Assembly: GCA_002746155.1 (NCBI GenBank)
Contig: NVWF01000002.1
Coordinates: 41,373 to 95,601 of the forward strand
DNA: 54,229 nt
Reading direction: 5' to 3'
From: Gammaproteobacteria bacterium
GTDB lineage: Bacteria > Pseudomonadota > Gammaproteobacteria > Enterobacterales > GCA-2746155
Shown: positions 18,172-26,438 of the stretch, piece by piece
Position numbering within the stretch: the first letter of the stretch is position 1
Layout of the letters: every line of letters starts with the position of its first letter
Program-made: the position numbers and the translations under genes
Notes under the pieces: generated by a model
Told to the model about the DNA's origin: nothing
Seen by the model: only the letters and a program-made list of their open reading frames with translations
Database searches by the model: none

Positions 18172-19185
18172 ATGCAGAAGAAATCAAAGTTAGCAGTGCT
18201 CATAATACTCACCATACTGGCCGCTGGTTGTACATCAGTCAAACCTATTACAAATATCACTACTCTGAATACTCTCTATCAATATAAAATTATCGATAGT
18301 AGTAATAAAAAATCCTTATCAGTAATTAAACTTGCTGAAAACCTTAAAAGTACCCATGTGATTTTTATGGGCGAATTTCACTCTCATCAAGGTGCTCATA
18401 AGTTACAACTGGATTTACTTGAGGCTCTATTCAAACAAAATCCCAATATGATTTTATCAATGGAGCAGTTTGGTCGTGATGCACAACCTATTCTGGATGG
18501 GTATCTTGCTGGAAAATACGGTGAGAACACTCTGATTGATGATGCTAATGCTTGGCCAAACTACAAGGGATCTTACCGAGCGATAGTTGAGTTTGCCAAG
18601 GAACAGAAAATACCAGTAATTGCTGCCAATGCCCCAGCTATGTTTGTCCGTTGTGTTGGACGTAAAGGTGTTGAGGTACTTCAATCGATACCTGAAGAGC
18701 AGCAAGCCTGGTCTGCAAGAAAACTTGATCTTGAAAATGAAAAATATAAGGCAAAGTTTATGTCTTTTATGACTGAATCCGGTAGCAGGCATGGTCAGAC
18801 TGATGAAGTTGCAAAGAAAAGAATGATGAACACCTATGCAGCACAGCTTCTTCGTGATACGACAATGGCTGAGTCAATTGATCAGGCGATGACACAATAC
18901 CCCAATCATCAGGTGATTCATCTTAATGGTTCTTTCCATAGTGATGGCTATTTAGGAACGGTAGCTGTACTGGAGTCGATGCAGCCTGATTTAGTGACAT
19001 CGGTCATGAGTCCTGTAATGGTAGCTGATCCTAAAAACCCAGCGGCAACAGAAGAGCAATATGCACAGGGTGATTATCTTTATTTATTAAAGAACATGCC
19101 TGCAAGATATATTGATAAAGATAAAAGTAATGCTTCTATCCGAAAATTAATTACATCTAGGATGAAGAAAAAGTGTGAATTGTAG
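18172..19185 (+). CDS. ChaN family (DUF399) lipoprotein
   Basis: With the ATG at 18172 the protein has 337 residues and begins with a lipoprotein signal whose lipobox is LAAGC, so it is lipid-anchored in the envelope. AGGA lies just upstream; an ATG at 18136 is out of place. The block VIFMGEFHSHQGAHKLQLDLLEAL followed by MEQFGRDAQ is the signature of the ChaN/DUF399 family, whose Campylobacter member binds haem. HLNGSFHSDGYLGT lies near the C-terminus. It starts 33 bases after the peptidase gene and is probably in its operon. A role in haem or iron handling is only a family inference. Confidence 0.85.
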   Translation: MQKKSKLAVLIILTILAAGCTSVKPITNITTLNTLYQYKIIDSSNKKSLSVIKLAENLKSTHVIFMGEFHSHQGAHKLQLDLLEALFKQNPNMILSMEQFGRDAQPILDGYLAGKYGENTLIDDANAWPNYKGSYRAIVEFAKEQKIPVIAANAPAMFVRCVGRKGVEVLQSIPEEQQAWSARKLDLENEKYKAKFMSFMTESGSRHGQTDEVAKKRMMNTYAAQLLRDTTMAESIDQAMTQYPNHQVIHLNGSFHSDGYLGTVAVLESMQPDLVTSVMSPVMVADPKNPAATEEQYAQGDYLYLLKNMPARYIDKDKSNASIRKLITSRMKKKCEL

Positions 19186-19223
19186 GGTGCAATACTAAGG
19201 GTCTATTTGAGCATGAGGTTAAA

Positions 19224-19500
19224 CTAGTCAAACTCTTCGATTTTTTCGAAAATTGAGCAGAGCATAGTACGCTCTTGCTCAGTTATTTCAGGTCGCCAAA
19301 TATCGAAAATAAGAACGACTCTTTGTTGATTACTTGAGTTACGGGCTTCATGCTCTATTGAATCATCAAATATCATCATTTCTCCTTCCACCACGTCACG
19401 GGTTTGATTGCCAACTCTCAACTGACAACCTGTGGGTACGATCAAGGGTAAATGACAAATTAAACGAACATTTATTTGGCCATGATGAGGCGGAATGTGC
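19224..19500 (-). pseudogene. Aspartyl/asparaginyl beta-hydroxylase, 3' half cut off by an insertion sequence
   Basis: Read leftward from 19500 the frame gives HIPPHHGQINVRLICHLPLIVP and GEMMIFDDSIEHEARNSS, then VVLIFDIWRPEIT. This is the C-terminal half of the Fe(II)/2-oxoglutarate AspH fold (PF05118), with both metal histidines and the arginine of the cofactor site. The stop codon at 19224 is natural. The 5' half is missing: an insertion sequence begins exactly at 19501, and no matching N-terminal sequence appears beyond its right end. The apparent continuation past 19501 is read-through of the element. Confidence 0.85.
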
Positions 19501-19656
19501 CAGCAATTCTCGGTGAAATTTAAGTACCCTAGTTTAGTGCTATCTGTACCATTATAAAATATAGTTTTCGCAGTAAATCGGCCATTTTCGATATTTTAAA
19601 ATTAAAATGAACTTCTTATGAATTCCACGATCTGATCAAATAGATGTTCGTTTAAT
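19459..19656. repeat. 19-bp inverted repeat across the left end of the insertion sequence
   Basis: ATTAAACGAACATTTATTT at 19459-19477 is the reverse complement, with one mismatch, of 19638-19656. The left arm lies in the hydroxylase remnant; the right arm lies inside the element, 15 bases before the transposase start. The cause is not clear. Confidence 0.7.
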
Positions 19657-21172
19657 CATAAGGTTTTCGTTTGAGCTCATTAATAAAATCAAAGAAGCAC
19701 TTAAATTTTACCGCCCTTAGAGAGGCAATGACATCCCATTTCGATGCTGTTACCGATCGCCGCCAATCAAAAAAATGCACATACAGTCAATCAGATGTTC
19801 TTATGAGTGCATTTGCATGTATGTACTTTCAGCAACCTTCTTTGCTTCATTTTCAACGAAAGATGCAAGAGGGGCGACATAAAAATAATTGTCGAACGTT
19901 ATTTGGTATCGAAAAAATTCCACAAGACTCTCAACTGAGAGAGGTGCTAGATAATATACCAAGTGATTTACTTGCTCCGGTATTTAAAGATTTTTTTGGT
20001 CGGTTAAGACGTCACAAACATCTAGAAGACTATGCGATTTTACCCAACGTATTGATGTGCTCTATTGATGGGACTCAATATTACAGCTCTAAGAAAATTC
20101 ATTGTGAGCACTGTTTACATAAAGAGCACAAAACGGGTGAAAAAACTTATAGTCACGCTGTTTTACAAGGCGCCATCATGCACCCTGACAAAAAACAAGT
20201 GATCCCTGTGATGCCTGAGCCTATTCAAAATTCAGAACCCGCCGTCAAGGTTAGTCCATTAAAAGAAAAACAAGATTGTGAAACCAAAGCCGCTAAACGC
20301 TTTATAGAAAGGTTAAAAAGCACTTACCCACGGCAGCGATTTTTAATTTGTGGTGATGGATTGATGTCGCACCAACCCTTGATCAACGAAGTGCTGGCAA
20401 AAGACATGCATTATATTTTTGTTTGTAAGCCAGGCGATCACAAATACCTTTTTGAATGGCTAAATGATTACCCTGAACTGCCTAGCCTGGAAATAACCGA
20501 CAAAAAAGGCCGCACTCATCAATATCGCTGGCAAAATAAAGTTCCTTTACATGGGCAGGCTGATGCCATCTTGGTGAATTATTTTGAACATAAAATCATC
20601 AACTCACAGGGAAAAGTCACTTCAACCTATAGCTGGGTCACTGATATTGAAATCAACGAAAAAAACATCATAAAGATGGTCAAAGCCGGTCGATGTCGCT
20701 GGAAAATAGAAAACGAATGCTTCAACACATTAAAGAATCAAGGCTATCATTTAGAGCATAATTATGGGCATGGCAAAGAATATTTAAGTTATAACATGTA
20801 CTTATTAACGCTGCTAGCTTTCTACTGTCATCAAATTTTTGAGTTGACGGATAAAGCTTATCAAGCCTGCCGTAAGCGATATGGCTCAAAACAAAGCTTG
20901 TGGGAAACGTTGAGAGTAACCATTCAATTTTTTATTTTTAACTCATGGGAAGCCATGTTGAGTTTTTTGCTAATGACAAATGATGAGCAAGACGAGTTTA
21001 TAAAAAAAATGTGAATTTAATAAGCAGGTTAATCGCACTTAGCTGTGTGGCTAGACGCTTGCCTGCTATTTACGCATTAAAAATGAAAGAGGCTGGAAAA
21101 TGACTGAATAATTTTTAAAAATAAGGAATGCTGGATTTAGAGTTAATAATCTTCTTTCATCGAGAATTGCTG
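19501..21172 (+). mobile_element. Insertion sequence with DDE transposase (1,672 bp)
   Basis: The left end CAGCAATTCTCGGTGAAA (19501-19518) matches the inverted right end (21155-21172) at 17 of 18 bases. The ends stand at balanced distances from one transposase gene: 170 bases on the left and 158 on the right. I see no target-site duplication, and the interrupted gene does not continue on the right, so a deletion or rearrangement has followed insertion. I cannot assign the IS family with certainty; an IS4-like or unclassified (ISNCY) group is likely. Confidence 0.8.
19671..21014 (+). CDS. DDE transposase of the insertion sequence
   Basis: This 447-aa protein is an RNase H-fold transposase. 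Candidate catalytic residues are the aspartate in CSIDGTQYYSS (near residue 130), the aspartate in LICGDGLMSH (near residue 225) and the glutamate in CRWKIENECFNTLKNQGYHLEHNYGHG (near residue 345). The last block resembles the YREK motif of IS4 relatives, although its spacing differs by one residue. A possible zinc site HCEHC lies near residue 145. The start is TTG at 19671. The frame is intact, so the element may still be active. Confidence 0.9.
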   Translation: MSSLIKSKKHLNFTALREAMTSHFDAVTDRRQSKKCTYSQSDVLMSAFACMYFQQPSLLHFQRKMQEGRHKNNCRTLFGIEKIPQDSQLREVLDNIPSDLLAPVFKDFFGRLRRHKHLEDYAILPNVLMCSIDGTQYYSSKKIHCEHCLHKEHKTGEKTYSHAVLQGAIMHPDKKQVIPVMPEPIQNSEPAVKVSPLKEKQDCETKAAKRFIERLKSTYPRQRFLICGDGLMSHQPLINEVLAKDMHYIFVCKPGDHKYLFEWLNDYPELPSLEITDKKGRTHQYRWQNKVPLHGQADAILVNYFEHKIINSQGKVTSTYSWVTDIEINEKNIIKMVKAGRCRWKIENECFNTLKNQGYHLEHNYGHGKEYLSYNMYLLTLLAFYCHQIFELTDKAYQACRKRYGSKQSLWETLRVTIQFFIFNSWEAMLSFLLMTNDEQDEFIKKM

Positions 21173-21209
21173 CAGCCTGTAGACTTTAGCAGATAAAGCT
21201 CTCAATCGA

Positions 21210-21218
21210 TGGTATAAT
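21210..21218 (+). promoter_or_regulatory. Extended -10 promoter of the slp gene
   Basis: TGG-TATAAT at 21210-21218 is a perfect -10 hexamer with an extended TGn element. It lies 41 bases before the ATG and 38 bases beyond the right end of the insertion sequence. No good -35 hexamer is present, as is usual for extended -10 promoters. The native gene promoter therefore seems intact beside the element. Confidence 0.6.
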
Positions 21219-21258
21219 CAGTGATATATATATGAAATAGATCGCAAGGAGAGTTGGG

Positions 21259-22158
21259 ATGATAGTTATAAAAGTAATTCGTTCAGTTAAGCGTCTAATT
21301 TTTTCGGTGCTAACTATACTGGTATTATCAGCTTGCTCGAACATGCCTGAGTCTATTCAGTATGAAAACCCTGAAGAAATTTCCCTGCTGGCGGTTCAAC
21401 AAGGAGCTATAAATTTAACTGGGCAAACAGTTCGTTGGGGAGGAGTAATAACACAGGTTATTAATAATGAAAATGATACTTGGGTTGAGATTCTTGCGCT
21501 TAATTTAAATGATTCAGGAAGACCTAGTAGTAGCCGTTTTAATAATGATGGGCGGTTTATTGCAAAAATTGATCAGTTCCTAGACCCTGAAGTTTATCAA
21601 CAGGGCTACTCCTTTACCGTGGTTGGAACTCTTGCCGACAAAATAGATGGAAAAATTGGTGAGTTCAATTACAGTTATCCAGTTATCCAAGTCGACGGAC
21701 ATTATATTTGGCCTAAAAAGAGTCCTTATAGAAGCCATTATGTTGTGCCTGGTTACTGGTACTATGGGTTTCATCCACATTGGCGATTTGGCTATAGCTA
21801 CTATGGTTATGGAGTAAGATCACACCAGAGTCATTATTATCCCTATCATCCCTTTTATGGACATATGACACGTCGAGCTACACCTGTGACTAAGTCCATA
21901 GTACCAGGAATTATTGTTCGCAATGGTGATGCCCAGTCTCAGTGGAAATTTAAAACACAGCGCCTTACGAACCAGTGGAGGCAGGCAAAAGCGGTAGAAG
22001 TAGCGAGGAACAATAAAATTCTTCACAAACGAGCATTAGTAAGACGTAGTGCTGCTAATAATACCCATCAGACTAGTTCGTCTCCAAGGCATAGAGCAAT
22101 CCAGCGAACTAACAATCCAAGAGATACTATTTATACAACTAAAGAATTTAAAAAATAG
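21259..22158 (+). CDS. slp: Slp family outer membrane lipoprotein
   Basis: The protein has 299 residues. The N-terminal signal ends in the lipobox LSAC with the lipidated cysteine near residue 26. The Slp core follows: an N-terminal NLTGQTVRWGGVI block, then NDTWVEILALNLNDSGRP, GRFIAKIDQFLDPEVYQQGYSFTVVG and IDGKIGEFNYSYPVIQV. E. coli Slp is a starvation-induced outer membrane lipoprotein of about 190 residues. This one is longer, with an added tail of about 130 residues rich in tyrosine and histidine (residues 155-205) and then strongly basic. AAGGAGAG precedes the ATG. The function of the extra tail is unknown. Confidence 0.85.
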   Translation: MIVIKVIRSVKRLIFSVLTILVLSACSNMPESIQYENPEEISLLAVQQGAINLTGQTVRWGGVITQVINNENDTWVEILALNLNDSGRPSSSRFNNDGRFIAKIDQFLDPEVYQQGYSFTVVGTLADKIDGKIGEFNYSYPVIQVDGHYIWPKKSPYRSHYVVPGYWYYGFHPHWRFGYSYYGYGVRSHQSHYYPYHPFYGHMTRRATPVTKSIVPGIIVRNGDAQSQWKFKTQRLTNQWRQAKAVEVARNNKILHKRALVRRSAANNTHQTSSSPRHRAIQRTNNPRDTIYTTKEFKK

Positions 22159-22185
22159 TCAAATAAATCAAAGAATTATTGCTGA

Positions 22186-22482
22186 CTATTCATGTGGATT
22201 ATCATTAACTTTTTTTATAGCTTTTATAAGCTGTCTACGTGCGTATTTCTTAAGATCATTCACTTCATCTAATAAATTTTGTCTGGGATATTGCTTTTCA
22301 ATAAAACTGCAGATGTATTTAGGTGGCATGTTATTTAAAGCGATAGCAGCTATGTCCTGAACAGAAACTGCCGTGTCAGGAAACTTATACTGTCCTTCCT
22401 CTATCAATTTAGACAGTTCCTCGAAGACAATCTCTTCTGACAAATTTTCCATATCATCTGTAATAAATTGTTCTTTAAACAT
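22186..22482 (-). CDS. ComFB-like protein
   Basis: This short acidic protein (98 aa) has the pattern ENLSEEIVFEELSKLI, then VQDIAAIALNNMPPKYICSFIEKQYPRQNLLDEVNDLKKYA. This is the shape of the late-competence ComFB family (PF10719), in which the DIxAxALNxLPPxYV block is the signature. The cysteines that bind zinc in Bacillus-type members are replaced here (only one cysteine remains). ComFB proteins of cyanobacteria bind cyclic dinucleotides, but nothing here proves this for the present protein. It is convergent with slp and stands alone. Confidence 0.7.
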   Translation of the reverse strand: MFKEQFITDDMENLSEEIVFEELSKLIEEGQYKFPDTAVSVQDIAAIALNNMPPKYICSFIEKQYPRQNLLDEVNDLKKYARRQLIKAIKKVNDNPHE

Positions 22483-22599
22483 CTTGTTAGTTTCCTTAAG
22501 TATTCAGTGATTCTTATCTTGCCAGAGCACAGTTCTGCTGTCATCCTGTTATTTAAAATTTTCTATTTATAGGATAGTTCAGAGTTTAGAGACTGACAA

Positions 22600-23466
22600 A
22601 TGCAAAATACACAAAATCTTATTAAAAACTATAACATTAAGTTAAGCCATATTGAGGTTGCTGCATCAAATTGGGGTGATGCTAATGGAAAACCGATTAT
22701 AGCTCTCCATGGCTGGCTTGATAACATGGCAAGTTTTTATCCCTTACTAAAAGATACTCGTTGGCTTAAGGACAACAATTTGCTGCTAATTACCGTGGAT
22801 TGGCCTGGTCATGGACATTCTGACCATCGACTTGAGGGGCAGCAGTATCATTTGCTTGAATATGTTCAAGATCTCCACGATATAATTGACTACTTAACCT
22901 TAGATAAAGTGTCTTTTTTAGCCCATTCAATGGGGGCTGCTATCGCCTCACTTTATGCAGGTTCTTTTCCTGAAGTGATTGATAAATTAATTTTACTAGA
23001 AGGATTAAGTCCCTTAACTCAACCTGCCTCTGAAGGACCTGAACAGCTCGCTAAAGCCATTCGTTCACGAAGCAGAAGTTTAAGGAAAAGTCATTTCAAA
23101 GATATTTCTCCAGTTTTGAAAGCAAGAAAGCAGGGCAGTGACCTTAGTGATGATAGTGTTCGACTTCTTATTGAGCGTAATATGGAAAAGACAGCACAGG
23201 GCCATAGCTGGCGTTCAGACCCTAGAGTGCGACTACCGTCCTATCTTAGATTAACGCCTGAGCAGTCCCAAGCTTTTATCAATAACTTATCCATGCCTGT
23301 TTTGTTACTATACGGTAAAGAGGGTTTTATACAAAAATACCCAGACTTTAATAAGAGGATATCCATGTCACAACACATTAATACAAAGCAGCTTGACGGA
23401 GGGCATCACTTACATATGCAATATCCTCAGCAAGTTATTGATGCTGTTGTTGAGTTCATGAAATAA
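22600..23466 (+). CDS. Alpha/beta hydrolase
   Basis: The protein has 288 residues and the complete alpha/beta hydrolase framework. The oxyanion-hole block ALHGWLDNMASF is near residue 35, the nucleophile is S110 in LAHSMGAAIA, and the catalytic histidine is in LDGGHHLHMQ near residue 270. There is no signal peptide. The layout resembles the serine hydrolase-like (SERHL) group, with HGWLDN as a shared motif. The substrate cannot be deduced. The gene stands alone between the comFB-like gene and a convergent DUF418 gene. Confidence 0.88.
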   Translation: MQNTQNLIKNYNIKLSHIEVAASNWGDANGKPIIALHGWLDNMASFYPLLKDTRWLKDNNLLLITVDWPGHGHSDHRLEGQQYHLLEYVQDLHDIIDYLTLDKVSFLAHSMGAAIASLYAGSFPEVIDKLILLEGLSPLTQPASEGPEQLAKAIRSRSRSLRKSHFKDISPVLKARKQGSDLSDDSVRLLIERNMEKTAQGHSWRSDPRVRLPSYLRLTPEQSQAFINNLSMPVLLLYGKEGFIQKYPDFNKRISMSQHINTKQLDGGHHLHMQYPQQVIDAVVEFMK

Positions 23467-23546
23467 ATAGTAGTTATTTCTGCCATGATTTATTCATTTA
23501 TAGGCGCCAAGGAAATCAACTACTAATCAAAGATAAAAAGTCTGTT

Positions 23547-24782
23547 TTAGTCAGCACGTTTCATGGGTTGTCGCTGCCAATAAGTAACACTACGCCATGC
23601 CCATTCCAAGGGTCCATATAAATAATATTTTAACCAGATTGGCGAATACCATAATTGCAACAACCAGATGAGTAAAACAATCATAACCTGCTGAATTCTT
23701 TCGAGTTCAGCAAACAGTCCCAAACCATGTCCATAAAAAATTAAGGTACAAAAAAGCGAGTGGAAGATATAATTGCTAAAGGCCATTTGACCTACTTTTG
23801 CTAGTCGAATCTGTAAACTGGTTGCGAATTCTTTATTAATTGCTAAATTCACCAACCCTATGTAACCGATGACTGTAAAGATACTTCCCCAGTAGTTAAA
23901 TTGATTACCTAAAAACATCGAATAATTTAAACTAAAATCATGGGCGAAATTTTGAACTACACCGTAGCTAGAAACTAAGAATCCGATGGAAAGACCTACT
24001 ATTGAGAGAATCAGGTAATATTTTGAGCTTTTTTGACCGGTTAATACCCCATTTTTATAAAGCGCCATACCCAATAACATCATCCCGCCAGCGCGCCATA
24101 CTATGGTGCTCAGAAAAACTTGGGTTTCCAGGAAAAGTGCATTTTGGCTACGTTGATGTAGTTGTGTACTAAGATCACCGGTGTAAGCTGTTATCTCGGA
24201 CTGCAATTGGGTTGCACTTGGCTGCCAAAAGCTCAATATCTCCTTAATATCCTCCTCAGGTATGTAATTATTGTTAAGTGCATAATAAACGAATAAGGAA
24301 TAAAACGATGCAATAGAGAGAAGTATCATGCCAGATATTATCAAGAATCGAGGTGATCTGTTACGAAACCAATACACCCAAAATGCGCAAAGTGCATAGC
24401 TGTATAAAATATCGCCATACCAAATTAAATGGGCATGAATTAAACCAAATATTAATAACCAAAAATTGCGCTTGTAATGTAACTCAGCAGACTTCCCTGT
24501 TTTTTCTTCCGCTCGTTCTGCAAATAAACAAACACCAGCACCAAAGAGTATCGAAAATAACCCCATGAATTTTGAGTCAGCAATTACGTTACTCATTGTC
24601 CATACATAGAGATTCACGCCAGTTAGATCGCCCCATACCGTCGGGTTTACATAGGCTGCGCCAGGCATTGCAAAACTTTGTATATTCATGATAAGAATAC
24701 CCAACAGAGCGAAACCACGCAAAATATCTAAGTTGTTAATTCTTAAATATTTTGCTGTTGGAGTATACGGTCGATTATTCAT
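23547..24782 (-). CDS. DUF418 family membrane protein (YeiB-like)
   Basis: This 411-aa protein has about ten hydrophobic segments. Its N-terminal INNLDILRGFALLGILIMNIQSFAMPGAAYVNP is the hallmark of DUF418/YeiB proteins, which belong to the acyltransferase-3 superfamily of membrane proteins. The C-terminal QLWYSPIWLKYYLYGPLEWAWRSVTYWQ is also typical. The role of the family is poorly defined. It lies downstream of the symporter in the same direction, but an intrinsic terminator separates them, so it has its own promoter in the 200-base gap. Confidence 0.88.
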   Translation of the reverse strand: MNNRPYTPTAKYLRINNLDILRGFALLGILIMNIQSFAMPGAAYVNPTVWGDLTGVNLYVWTMSNVIADSKFMGLFSILFGAGVCLFAERAEEKTGKSAELHYKRNFWLLIFGLIHAHLIWYGDILYSYALCAFWVYWFRNRSPRFLIISGMILLSIASFYSLFVYYALNNNYIPEEDIKEILSFWQPSATQLQSEITAYTGDLSTQLHQRSQNALFLETQVFLSTIVWRAGGMMLLGMALYKNGVLTGQKSSKYYLILSIVGLSIGFLVSSYGVVQNFAHDFSLNYSMFLGNQFNYWGSIFTVIGYIGLVNLAINKEFATSLQIRLAKVGQMAFSNYIFHSLFCTLIFYGHGLGLFAELERIQQVMIVLLIWLLQLWYSPIWLKYYLYGPLEWAWRSVTYWQRQPMKRAD

Positions 24783-24951
24783 GGCTGACTTCCATTAATT
24801 TTGTGTGAATTTTAATTTACCTATTTTTACTTTAATTTACAGTATAGTCGCGTCTGGCAGATCGGGGTAGTCCAACCAAGGGGAGCAAAAAGCCAGAAAA
24901 ATGAATTCACAACAGAATAAAAGAGCGTGTTCAATATAATACAAGATCTAA

Positions 24952-24983
24952 AATGCCCCGATCTATTCCCAGAGCGGGGCATT
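24952..24983 (-). terminator. Intrinsic terminator of the symporter gene
   Basis: AATGCCCCG (24952-24960) and CGGGGCATT (24975-24983) form a perfect 9-bp stem with a 14-base loop. On the minus strand the stem is followed by TTTTAG. It begins 16 bases after the symporter stop codon. The stem is symmetric enough to work weakly in the other direction as well. Confidence 0.8.
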
Positions 24984-24998
24984 AATTTCTTCCAAAGA

Positions 24999-26309
24999 TT
25001 AACTCTTTGCAGTCTCACCATCAGGTAAGTTTACTTCTTCAAAGAGTAATCCGGCTTTAGGATCATTAAAGGTATCCATATTAAAGTCGCCCTCGTTCTT
25101 AGCAATTATACAACTTACCGTTGCATCACCGGTTACGTTCACAGCTGTTCTAACCATATCAAGTAATCTATCAACGCCTATAATCAGAGCAATGCCCTGA
25201 ACAGGTAATCCAACCTGTTGTAGTACCATTGCAAGGGTAATTAGGCCGACTCCAGGCACTGCAGCTGTTCCAACTGAGGCAAGAACCGCGGTTAATATCA
25301 CCACAAGATATTCTGTTAAGCCAAGGGGTATACCATAAACCTGTGCGATAAATACTGTGGCAACACCCTGCATAATAGCCGTGCCATCCATATTGATGGT
25401 TGCACCTAGGGGTACGGTGAAGGAAGCAACTGAGTTCTTAACGCCTAGGCGTTTAGTCACCGTTTCCATGGTCACGGGGATGGTAGCTCCACTACTAGCT
25501 GTACTGAAGGCAAATAATTGAACGGCGCGCATTTTTTTTAGGAATATTAGAGGGTTAAGTTTTGCTACAAACTTTAGTAACAGTGTATAAGTAGCACTAC
25601 CATGGAGTAGTAATACAAAAACCACTACCAAAAAGTATTTGATCAAAGGTTTGATTGATTCTACACCAAGGGTGGCCATGAGTTGTGCTATCAAGGCGAA
25701 TACACCATAAGGTGCCAGCTTCATTATGATGGTTACCATTTTCATAATTACTTCATTGATATTTTGAAAGAACTGGGCAATTTTTTGTCCTTTCTCACCA
25801 GCTTGGGTTATAGCTAAACCAAATAAGACAGCAAAAACAATGACTTGCAACATCTTTCCTTCAGCCATAGCATTAATAGGGTTTGATGGAACGATATTGA
25901 TGATGGTGTTAATTAAAGGAGGTGCGTCCTTTGCAGTATAGTCTTGAGTGGGGAAGTTAGCGCCTTCGCCTGGTCCCACAAGGATGGCTGCAATTATTGC
26001 TAGAGCAACCGCTATACCTGTTGTAAATAAGTATAGAAGAATGGTTTTTAGTCCCATGGTTCCTAGTTTTGTACTGTCTTGTAATGAACTCACTCCACAT
26101 ACCAGCGATACAAAGACAAGAGGTACGACTAACATTTTTAGTGAGGCTATGAATATTTTACCAACTACTTCGAATAGGCCCTCGGTGATATATCCGTTGA
26201 TCCATGCCACACCGGAACCGAATTCATTGATCAGAAAGCCAAGCACGGCGCCTGAGAGCATAGCGATAAGTATACGAGAACTGAGGGTCATATTTTTTGT
26301 GTCTGACAT
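24999..26309 (-). CDS. Dicarboxylate/amino acid:cation symporter (DAACS, GltP-like)
   Basis: This 436-aa inner-membrane transporter has eight membrane helices and two re-entrant hairpins. The HP1 serine-rich motif FSTASSGATIPVTM is near residue 268, the cation and substrate motif NMDGTAIMQG near residue 306, and DRLLDMVRTAVNVTGD near residue 385. The arginine in that last block is the one that holds the side-chain carboxylate in glutamate/aspartate transporters, so an acidic amino acid or C4-dicarboxylate is the likely substrate. It follows astB on the same strand after 129 bases, so it may handle products of arginine breakdown. Confidence 0.92.
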   Translation of the reverse strand: MSDTKNMTLSSRILIAMLSGAVLGFLINEFGSGVAWINGYITEGLFEVVGKIFIASLKMLVVPLVFVSLVCGVSSLQDSTKLGTMGLKTILLYLFTTGIAVALAIIAAILVGPGEGANFPTQDYTAKDAPPLINTIINIVPSNPINAMAEGKMLQVIVFAVLFGLAITQAGEKGQKIAQFFQNINEVIMKMVTIIMKLAPYGVFALIAQLMATLGVESIKPLIKYFLVVVFVLLLHGSATYTLLLKFVAKLNPLIFLKKMRAVQLFAFSTASSGATIPVTMETVTKRLGVKNSVASFTVPLGATINMDGTAIMQGVATVFIAQVYGIPLGLTEYLVVILTAVLASVGTAAVPGVGLITLAMVLQQVGLPVQGIALIIGVDRLLDMVRTAVNVTGDATVSCIIAKNEGDFNMDTFNDPKAGLLFEEVNLPDGETAKS

Positions 26310-26438
26310 AGTTTTTTCCGTTATTCTTATGGTTAACAGTTATTGTTGATCGTTATAGTTGATTATTATTAGTCGTTATAGATTTACCATGCCCTAGCCT
26401 TAGGACTAGGTCAAGTCTTATGCTATTCAAATTTGGAA

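Noticed and set aside
19501-19586. Apparent upstream continuation of the hydroxylase frame
   Set aside because: The frame stays open by chance into the insertion sequence, whose terminal repeat starts at 19501; the residues do not fit the family there, and a stop codon follows without a start codon.
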